A stretch of DNA of 17,538 nt from Bacillota bacterium. GTDB lineage: Bacteria > Bacillota_E > Sulfobacillia > Sulfobacillales > JAIMBI01. Position 1 is the first letter of the stretch, and each line of letters opens with the position of its first letter. Both the position numbers and the translations under genes were made by a program. The DNA is taken from assembly GCA_021828405.1 (NCBI GenBank), contig JAKARZ010000039.1:1-17538 (forward strand), written 5' to 3'. Below the pieces are notes generated by a model, which saw nothing but the letters and a program-made list of their open reading frames with translations, did not search any database and was not told the DNA's origin. Positions 6,651 through 12,949 of the stretch are shown here, piece by piece.

Positions 6651-7528
6651 GCCTCTCCCCTCACGGAGGAGTTCCTGGCGGACACATACGGCCGGATGAA
6701 CCACCACGGCGCGCCGGAAGCGGGGGGCCAATCAGCCCCCGCTCGTGTGCCGGACGTACATGCCGAAGGCGGGACATCCCGTGAAACAGCGCCCGTTGGG
6801 CATCCCCACGGTGGAAGACCGGCGGCGGCCAGCGGCGGCCGCCCGCGTGCTGGGGGCCACATACGAGCCCGTGTTTCGGGACAGCTCCTTCGGGTGTCGG
6901 CCGGGCCGGAGCGCGCACGACGCGCTACAGCGGGTGCGCCGGGCCGTCCCGAGCGGTCGGGTCCCGTATGTCTATGAGGCCGACCTTCGCGGCTTCTTTG
7001 AGCATCTGGACCACGCCTGGCTGTTGCGCATGCTGGGCCTCAAAATCGGGGACCCCACGATCCGCCGCCTCATCCGCCAGTGGCTGACGGCGGGGATCGG
7101 GGAACAGGGCCCCGTCACGGGCCCGGAGGCCGGCACCCCCCAAGGGGGGCCGCTCTCTCCGCGGCTCGCGAATGTGTCCCGGCACGACGTTCTCGACCGG
7201 TGGTTCGCCCGCGGCTGACGGGTGCGGCCGAACTGGTGCGCTACGCCGACGACGTCCTCGTGCTGTTGGCACGGGCGGACGACGCCGCACGGTTCGCCCG
7301 GGTCCTCCCTCAGCGGCTGGCGCAGTGCGGGCTCGTCGTGGCCCCGGAGAAGACGCGGCGGCTGGCCTTTGGCACCCCCGCGGGGCGGCGGCCGGGCCCT
7401 TCGCCTGCCTGTACTTCGGGCTCCCCTTGTGCAACCCCGCCTTAGCGAAGGTGCGGCATCAGGTCCTGCGGTACTGGCACGGGACCCTGCGGCGGCGGAG
7501 CCAGACGAGTCGGGCCATGTGGGACTAA
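6651..7528 (+). pseudogene. Group II intron-encoded reverse transcriptase/maturase, broken
   Basis: Reverse-transcriptase blocks appear in the right order but in three frames. One frame from 6651 has L-T-E-E-F-L-A-D-T-Y then G-A-P-E-A-G-G-Q-S (RT-0 type). The frame changes near 6725-6735, with about 30 residues missing, to P-P-L-V-C-R-T-Y-M-P-K-A, R-P-L-G-I-P-T-V-E-D-R, F-G-C-R-P-G-R-S-A-H-D-A-L, E-A-D-L-R-G-F-F-E-H-L-D-H and G-T-P-Q-G-G-P-L-S-P. A stop at 7216 ends that frame. Another frame then gives V-V-R-P-R-L-T-G and the catalytic L-V-R-Y-A-D-D-V. A third change near 7375-7400, with loss of much of the thumb, leads to Y-F-G-L-P and V-R-H-Q-V-L-R-Y-W-H and the maturase-like R-R-R-S-Q before a stop at 7526. 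Coding similarity seems to continue after that stop (L-V-L-H-P). No endonuclease domain is seen. Confidence 0.9.
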
Positions 7529-7603
7529 GTGAACCGGCGACCCTCGTTCACCCTGCCCACGCCCCTCGTGCTCCATCCAGAGGTGTCACGGCGAGAAATC
7601 GGG

Positions 7604-7636
7604 GAGCCGGATGCGTGCATGGCGCACGTCCGGTTC
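7604..7636 (+). ncRNA. Group II intron domain V
   Basis: GAGCCGGA (7604-7611) pairs with TCCGGTTC (7629-7636) in an eight-base lower stem that includes the conserved G-U pair of the AGC triad. A two-base CG bulge (7627-7628) and an upper stem TGCGT/GCGCA follow. This is the catalytic domain V layout of bacterial group II introns. The terminal loop, GCATG, is not a GNRA tetraloop, and the hairpin is about one base shorter than usual, which fits a decayed copy. Confidence 0.82.
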
Positions 7637-7753
7637 TGCGGGGGGTATGGGCACAAGGCGACCAGGCCGGTTACCGAAGGCACTGACTCGACAGAGCCAG
7701 CAACGGCTATTGGTGCCAAGGCTACCGCACCGAGGCCACCTTCTATCCACCAC

Positions 7754-8674
7754 CTAGCCAGACGGCGTTCCGCCGAGTAGTGCGTCCACGAACGCCTCTC
7801 GGCGAAAAGGCTCCAAGTCCTCCGCCTGCTCCCCCAGCCCGATCCATCGCACCGGCAATCCCAGCTCATGGTATATCGCCAGCACCATGCCCCCTTTCGC
7901 GGTGCCGTCCAGCTTCGTCAGGATAATGCCGGTGACCCCGACCCCCCGAAACATCTCCGCCTGGCGAATGGCGTTCTGCCCCATCGTCGCATCCAGCACC
8001 AGCAGCGTCTGCTGAGGTGCTCCGGCATGCGCGCGGTCCAGCACCCGCACAATTTTCCCCAGCTCTTGCATGAGCGGGGTTTTGGTGTGCAGGCGCCCGG
8101 CCGTGTCGATGATCGCTAGGTCCAGGCCGCGACTGACCGCGGCCTGGACGGTGTCAAACGCCACCGCCGCGGGATCGGCCCCCGCTTCCTGCCGGAGTAC
8201 GGGCACTTGAACGCGCCGCGACCACCCCTCCAACTGTTCGGGGGCGGCGGCCCGGAACGTGTCCGCCGCCCCCATCACCACGCGGGCGCCGCGGCCGCGA
8301 AACTGACCCGCCAGTTTGCCCACGCTGGTGGTTTTGCCCGAGCCGTTTACGCCCAGGACCACCCACACCTGGGGTCGGTCCGGCGGCAGGCGCCACGGGT
8401 CCGGGTCGTCGGGGGGCAGAAGCGCGAGCACCTCCTCCCGCAGCAGGTCGCGGACAGCGGCCTCCGACAGCGGCCGGTCCTCCCGCAGCCGCGTGCGCAG
8501 TCTCTCCATGATGACGTTCACGGTCGCCGGGCCCAGGTCCGCCTGATACAGCGCTTCCTCCAGCACATCCCAGAATTCTTCGCTGACGCGCAACCCGACC
8601 AGGCGGCGCCATCCCATCTCCACCCGGTCCCGGGTGCGCCGAAGCCCCTGCCACCACCGGCCGCCCTCGGCCAT
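7754..8674 (-). CDS. ftsY: SRP receptor GTPase FtsY
   Basis: Receptor of 306 residues that docks Ffh-ribosome complexes at the membrane. The N domain occupies about residues 20-95. The NG GTPase carries G-V-N-G-S-G-K-T-T (108-116), D-T-F-R-A-A-A (138-144), D-T-A-G-R-L (190-195) and T-K-L-D-G-T-A-K-G-G (253-262). The end, W-I-G-L-G-E-Q-A-E-D-L-E-P-F, is diagnostic for FtsY. The acidic A domain of longer FtsY proteins is missing, as in many Gram-positive forms. The ATG is two bases after the smc stop, with GGAGGTGGG inside the smc end, so smc and ftsY are coupled. Sixty-one bases beyond the stop the group II intron remnant begins; no T-rich terminator is visible there. Confidence 0.97.
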   Translation of the reverse strand: MAEGGRWWQGLRRTRDRVEMGWRRLVGLRVSEEFWDVLEEALYQADLGPATVNVIMERLRTRLREDRPLSEAAVRDLLREEVLALLPPDDPDPWRLPPDRPQVWVVLGVNGSGKTTSVGKLAGQFRGRGARVVMGAADTFRAAAPEQLEGWSRRVQVPVLRQEAGADPAAVAFDTVQAAVSRGLDLAIIDTAGRLHTKTPLMQELGKIVRVLDRAHAGAPQQTLLVLDATMGQNAIRQAEMFRGVGVTGIILTKLDGTAKGGMVLAIYHELGLPVRWIGLGEQAEDLEPFRREAFVDALLGGTPSG

Positions 8675-8676
8675 CC

Positions 8677-11600
8677 TCAGCCCACCTCCCTGGGGGCAAA
8701 GCCCGCCCCCAAGCGCACCGACACGAGGCGGCTGGCGCCGCCGCTGTCAGTCGCAAAGCCCCACAGTGCCGCGGCCTGCTCCATCGTGGACTTGTGATGA
8801 GTCACCACGACGTATTGCGAGTGCCGGCGGCGCGCTAAATAGAGGGCGAACCGCCGCGCGTTTTCCTCATCCAAACTTGCCTCCACCTCGTCGAGTACCA
8901 CGAGCGGCGCGGGACGCACGTCGAGGAGCGCAAACACCCAGGCCAAGGCGCCCAGGGCTTTCTCACCCCCGGACAGCAGGCTGAGCGATTGGGCCCGCTT
9001 ACCCGGGGGTTCCACCCACAGTTCGATGCCCGGCTCTGGGGTCGACACCGAGTGGAACCCCCCGTGTCCCCCGCCAAACATCTCCGTCACCGCGGTGTCG
9101 AACGCCGCTTCCAGCCGCTGAAGCGCCTGCCGCCGCCGCCCCTCCACCTCTCCCGCCAAATCTGCCAGCGTCGCTTCCAAATCTCGGGCCGCGCGCTCTA
9201 CGTCGCTTTGCTCCGTCTCAAGATATCGGGCCCGCGCTTCCAGTGCCCGATAGGCCGCCAGGCTCCCGGCGCGAATGGTTCCGAGCGCCTCCGTGTCGCG
9301 CGCCAGCGCGGCCAGCTGCCGCTCGGCGTCGGCCACATCCGCGACCGGCGTCCCAGCCGACTCGGGGTCGCTCGCCAACTCCTCCAGTTGGCCCTCGCCC
9401 CGCTCCCGCTCTACCGCCAACTGCTGCAGGCGCTGAGCCAAACGCGATCGCTCGGCGCGGAGCGCCCCCAACCGGCCCTCGCCCGCCTCGACCCGCCGTC
9501 GGAGGGCATCACCCGCCGCCCGGGCATCCGCCACCTGCCGTGCCAAGAGCGAAAGCTCGCCATCGAGAACTTCCACCTGCTGCCGGGCCTCGCCGACCTC
9601 GGCCGCCACGGCGACGGCCCGCTCCGCGAGCGCGGCCACCTGCCGCGCGGCCACAGCCCGCTCTTCGGCGGCGCGCTCCACCAGGGCCGCCCAGCGCACC
9701 TCTTCCTGCCGATGCTCCTCCGCCACGGCCTCCCACCGGCGAGCCTCGGCCTCGAGCGCCGCCCGCTGTCCGCGAAGTTGCTGGCACGCCTCGACGGCCG
9801 CGCGCCATGCGGACTCGGCCTCATCTGCCCCCTGCTGGGCGGCTCGCAGCCGCGCCTCCCCATCGACTCCCCCGGGATCCGCCGACCATGCGCCGCGCGC
9901 GGCTTCCAAGCGGAGCCGCGCTTGCCGGTGCTCGACCTGCAGGGCATGGAGGGCCCGTTCCGTGTCCGCGAGGTCGGCCCCGGCCTCGCGGGCTTCTTCC
10001 TCCGCCATCGACACTCGCTCGCGGAGCCCCGCCACTGTGGGCCCATCCGCCATCAGTTGCTCGGCCAGCCGCCCAACCTCGGCCTTGCGCGCCCACGGCG
10101 ATGACGACTGGCCGGGCGACCCCCCGGTTATGGCCCCACCCGGGTGCACCAGTTGGCCATCCAGCGTCACCAGGCGATACCGGAACCCGATACGTCGGCC
10201 AAGCACCATGGCATCTTCGAGGCGCTCGACCACCACCACCCGCCCGAGCCGGTGGGCGGCGGCCGGGCGCACCGGATCCGCGACCGCCACGAGGTCGAGC
10301 GCCCAGCCGCGAACCCCCTCTCGCCTCCCGATGTCCTCATCCCCCGGGTTGGGTCTGGCGGGCCGTACCGTGTTCAGCGGCAGAAAGGTGGCCCGTCCAA
10401 GGCCGCGGGCCCGCAGGTGACGCACGGCGTCCCGAGCATCGTGGTCGGTGGCTACCACCAGGTCCTGCGCGGCCCCGCCCAGCGCGGCGTGGATCGCGAC
10501 GCGATAGGCGTCGCCCACCTCGATCAGCGTACCCAGGGTGCCCAGGATCCCCGACAGGGTCCCCTCCTGCGCGGCCCTGAGCGCAGCGCGCACCCCCTGA
10601 CCGTAGCCTTCACCCTCGGCCTCCAACTGGCTGAGCACCCGATGCCGCGCCTGGCGCTGAGCGACCTGCTGCTCCACCACCCGCAGGCGCTCGCGCTCCG
10701 CAGCCACGCGCTGGGTGAGCCCCTGCACCTGCTGCCTCCGATCCCGCCGCTCCGCTTCCAGCGCCGCGAGCCGCACTGCCTGGTCGTCCACGTAGGCGGT
10801 GAGCTCGGCCACCGCCTCCGCCGGATGCTCCGCCTCGGCGCCCAGGATTCCCGCCAGGCGGTCCCGGGCGCGTCGCGACTGGGTGCGGTGCTCGGCCAGC
10901 CGGTCGCGTTCGGCCGCCAGCGCCCGAAAGGTCTGCTCCCGGCGCTCGCGGTCGGCATCGGCTTCCACCAGGGCGCCTTCGGCCGCTTTTAGGGCATCCT
11001 GCACGGCGCGGACACGGTCCTCCGGAGGCGCCGCACCGGGCCCCTCGCCAGCCGTCGCAGGGGCCTCCTCCGGCTCGGCCTCGGCCAGCCACCGCTCGAT
11101 CTGCGTCTGCTCCCCCCGCAAGCTGTCCAGCCGCCCCTGCCACCGCTGGCGGGCCTGCCCAGAATCCACGGAACGGGCCGTGAGCGCGGCCACCCGCGCC
11201 TCTTCGGCCCCGACCTTGACTTCCAGCGCGTGGAGCGCCGCTTCCGCGGCCTGGGCCTCGGCCGCCAGCGCCTCCTGGCGCCCCGCCGTGGCCAACCGCT
11301 GAGCCTCCAGGCGCTGAAGCTGGCGCTCCAGGCGGCTCCGCCGTGCCGCCTTCAGGCCAATCCGCAAACTGTCCATCTGTGCGGCCAGTGCCATGTACTG
11401 CCGCTCCCGCTCCGCCTCGGCCGCCATATCCTTCATTTGGCGCCGCACGCCGAGCGTCAGGTCACGGGCTCGCACCACATCGCGCGCCACTGCGTCCAGC
11501 TGCTGGCGCGTTTCCTGCTCGCGCAGCTGGACGCGCGTGTTGCCCGCTGCTTCCTCCACTTGCTGCAGGCGGTCCGCCGGCCGCTGCAGGAGCGCAGCCT

Positions 11601-12039
11601 CGATGCGGCCCTGGCCAATCACCGCATACGCGGCCCGGCCGAGCCCACTGTCCAAGAAATAATCGCTGAGGTCTTTGAGCCGAACCGGCCGACTGCCGAC
11701 CAGATATTCGCTGTCGCCCTGCCGGTACAGGCGTCGGCCGACGCGCAACACGTCGGGCCAGTCGGGCATGGCCCCGTCCGCGTTGTCAAACTCCAGCGTG
11801 ACCTCCGCCAACTGCGCCGCCCGCCGGTGCGGAGCCCCACTCCACAGCAACTCCTCCCAGTGCTCCGCTCGGAGTTCCCGGACGCGCTGCTCTCCCAGGG
11901 CCCAGCGGATGGCATCGACCACGTTGCTCTTGCCGCCGCCGTTGGGCCCCACCAGCGCAGTCAGCCCGGCCGGAAGGTCGATCCGCACTTCCCCGGCAAA
12001 TGACTTAAATCCGTACAGCTCTATTGCCCTGAGATGCAT
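8677..12039 (-). CDS. smc: Chromosome partition protein SMC
   Basis: ATPase of 1120 residues forming the condensin core that organises newly replicated chromosomes, usually with ScpA and ScpB. Walker A is G-P-N-G-G-G-K-S-N at residues 31-39. Long Ala/Glu/Arg-rich coiled-coil arms run from about 165 to 470 and from about 650 to 980. The hinge lies between them, with the G-Y-G-Q-G-V-R-A and L-G-G-A-A-Q-D-L-V-V segments. The ABC signature L-S-G-G-E-K is at about 1022-1027, and Walker B P-L-V-V-L-D-E-V-E-A at about 1045-1054. It is somewhat shorter than the roughly 1180 residues of other Firmicutes, with the difference in the arms. A GGGGGCGG stretch precedes the ATG. The gene usually follows rnc directly, but here two plus-strand genes intervene. 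Confidence 0.97.
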   Translation of the reverse strand: MHLRAIELYGFKSFAGEVRIDLPAGLTALVGPNGGGKSNVVDAIRWALGEQRVRELRAEHWEELLWSGAPHRRAAQLAEVTLEFDNADGAMPDWPDVLRVGRRLYRQGDSEYLVGSRPVRLKDLSDYFLDSGLGRAAYAVIGQGRIEAALLQRPADRLQQVEEAAGNTRVQLREQETRQQLDAVARDVVRARDLTLGVRRQMKDMAAEAERERQYMALAAQMDSLRIGLKAARRSRLERQLQRLEAQRLATAGRQEALAAEAQAAEAALHALEVKVGAEEARVAALTARSVDSGQARQRWQGRLDSLRGEQTQIERWLAEAEPEEAPATAGEGPGAAPPEDRVRAVQDALKAAEGALVEADADRERREQTFRALAAERDRLAEHRTQSRRARDRLAGILGAEAEHPAEAVAELTAYVDDQAVRLAALEAERRDRRQQVQGLTQRVAAERERLRVVEQQVAQRQARHRVLSQLEAEGEGYGQGVRAALRAAQEGTLSGILGTLGTLIEVGDAYRVAIHAALGGAAQDLVVATDHDARDAVRHLRARGLGRATFLPLNTVRPARPNPGDEDIGRREGVRGWALDLVAVADPVRPAAAHRLGRVVVVERLEDAMVLGRRIGFRYRLVTLDGQLVHPGGAITGGSPGQSSSPWARKAEVGRLAEQLMADGPTVAGLRERVSMAEEEAREAGADLADTERALHALQVEHRQARLRLEAARGAWSADPGGVDGEARLRAAQQGADEAESAWRAAVEACQQLRGQRAALEAEARRWEAVAEEHRQEEVRWAALVERAAEERAVAARQVAALAERAVAVAAEVGEARQQVEVLDGELSLLARQVADARAAGDALRRRVEAGEGRLGALRAERSRLAQRLQQLAVERERGEGQLEELASDPESAGTPVADVADAERQLAALARDTEALGTIRAGSLAAYRALEARARYLETEQSDVERAARDLEATLADLAGEVEGRRRQALQRLEAAFDTAVTEMFGGGHGGFHSVSTPEPGIELWVEPPGKRAQSLSLLSGGEKALGALAWVFALLDVRPAPLVVLDEVEASLDEENARRFALYLARRRHSQYVVVTHHKSTMEQAAALWGFATDSGGASRLVSVRLGAGFAPREVG

Positions 12040-12069
12040 ACCGCCCCCACTTTGCGCGTCGTTGCCCCC

Positions 12070-12075
12070 ATTGTA
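12070..12075 (-). promoter_or_regulatory. Possible -10 box of the smc-ftsY promoter
   Basis: TACAAT (12075-12070, minus strand) lies about 30 bases before the smc ATG, in the spacer where a promoter is needed because the neighbouring gene is divergent. No convincing -35 is present at 16-18 bases (the sequence there is GCCGGC-like), and no extended -10 TG is seen. The call rests on the hexamer and position only. Confidence 0.35.
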
Positions 12076-12196
12076 CCGTTCTCGCGTCGGGCGCCGGCCA
12101 GCGGATACAGAGATCAGGTACCTCCAAGCGTCTGGCGGTCATTTTGTACTGTGTTTCTGTAAAGGACGCGTGCGCCGCAGTGCGAATGTCTGCCGC

Positions 12197-12763
12197 ATGG
12201 ATGTGGCGGACAAAATCGCGGACGTGATCCTCTCCGATCCCTCGGTGAGCGTGCGCGAGATTGCGCAGCGCCTGGGCTACGCTGAGGAAAAGACTATCTA
12301 CTACTGGATGAACAAGCGCGGCTTTCATGGGATCCGCCCGTTCAAGCGGGCGGTCCTGACGGGTCAGTACCGGGCCGTTTCGCGGGCCCGCGAGGCCGTT
12401 GGACGCCCCGGCCGCCTGCCAGTGGCGGATCGCCTCACCAAAGCGGGCGAGCCCGTGTACACCGGCGAGACGCTTCCCATCACGCTGGACCGCGGCCGCG
12501 GTCTGTTCGTGTGGCGCTACCAGGGGCCGCCCACCCTGGGCATCCTGCCCGGCGACTATCTCGTCATCGGCCCGGTCAATTTGGAGGCGGCCGCGATGGT
12601 GCTGGCCATCGGGCCCGAGCAGGGGCCGGCCATCCGCCATGTGTTGCACACGGACGGCGGGCCCTTGTTGGTCGAGCCGCTGCGCGCGCTGCTCGACCCT
12701 ACGGCCCGGGCAATCGGCACCGTCCTGCAGGTGATGCGCCTCCTGCCTCCTGCCGTTATCTGA
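12197..12763 (+). CDS. HTH protein with a LexA/S24-like C-terminal domain lacking catalytic residues
   Basis: Protein of 188 residues. The N-terminal part has a helix-turn-helix pattern (V-S-V-R-E-I-A-Q-R-L-G-Y, residues 17-28, then T-I-Y-Y-W-M-N-K-R-G, 33-42). Residues 74-186 follow the LexA/peptidase S24 pattern: L-P-V-A-D-R-L-T-K-A-G-E-P near the start, a central G-I-L-P-G-D-Y-L-V-I (115-124), and an ending like I-G-T-V-L-Q-V-M-R-L-L. In S24 proteins the nucleophile lies in G-D-S-M just before that central block, but here the place reads G-P-P-T (110-113). The lysine region reads A-I-R-H-V (145-149) with no Lys. Autocleavage is therefore unlikely, and a DNA-binding or scaffold role is inferred. 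No good SD precedes the ATG, so the start could be a few codons earlier (GTG in the preceding 30 bases). It is divergent from smc and upstream of the PBP gene. Confidence 0.7.
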   Translation: MDVADKIADVILSDPSVSVREIAQRLGYAEEKTIYYWMNKRGFHGIRPFKRAVLTGQYRAVSRAREAVGRPGRLPVADRLTKAGEPVYTGETLPITLDRGRGLFVWRYQGPPTLGILPGDYLVIGPVNLEAAAMVLAIGPEQGPAIRHVLHTDGGPLLVEPLRALLDPTARAIGTVLQVMRLLPPAVI

Positions 12764-12839
12764 CACAGCGGGCCGGCAACCGCCCGGCGGCCCTCTGCGT
12801 TATACCCTCAGGACCCCGACTCGGGCGCTTAATTGCGTA

Positions 12840-12848
12840 TGCTACAAT
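12840..12848 (+). promoter_or_regulatory. Extended -10 promoter for the PBP gene
   Basis: TGC-TACAAT (12840-12848) is an extended -10 element in the 186-base gap before the PBP gene. No clear -35 is seen at 16-18 bases, which is tolerated by extended -10 promoters. The predicted start near 12855 gives a GC-rich leader of about 95 bases. The leader has possible hairpins but no recognised riboswitch. Confidence 0.5.
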
Positions 12849-12949
12849 GGCCGGCGAGATGTGCCGGGGTGCGCCCGGTTCCGCGGGCCGCGTGTCGGCG
12901 GCTATCAGTGCTAACCTCGACCTGCCCCTCTCGGAAGTGAGGTGATGGA

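Larger units (their letters stand above)
6105..7692 (+). mobile_element. Degenerate group II intron, antisense to the host operon
   Basis: The plus strand carries, in order, a 5' non-coding GC-rich structured region, a broken reverse-transcriptase gene (6651-7528), a domain V hairpin (7604-7636) and a possible domain VI ending near CTGACTCGAC (7683-7692). This is the layout of a bacterial group II intron with its protein in domain IV. The 5' limit is not certain. GTGCG motifs fit at 5902, 6105 and 6167, and 6105 is used provisionally. The 3' limit is approximate. The copy is decayed: its protein is frameshifted and deleted, and its domain V loop is abnormal. It lies 61 bases after the ftsY stop, in the interval where ftsY is normally followed closely by ylxM-ffh. 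Confidence 0.75.

Noticed and set aside
8989..10104. Plus-strand open frames inside smc, and similar ones inside ffh (2926-3927) and fabF (16184-16897)
   Set aside because: All are antisense to confident genes with strong motif evidence, show biased composition and have no SD or recognised domains.
12141..12165. Possible operator (TTTGTAC and GTAAAG arms) before the HTH/S24-like gene
   Set aside because: The symmetry is poor and the CTGT copies are direct, not inverted; no second site was found.
12850..12949. PBP leader with TGCTAACCTCG, resembling the CAGCTAACCTCG block of the c-di-AMP riboswitch
   Set aside because: The other conserved blocks (GGAACC, GGGGTGAATC, TAGGGC) are absent in the short leader and spacing differs, so one shared decamer is not enough.
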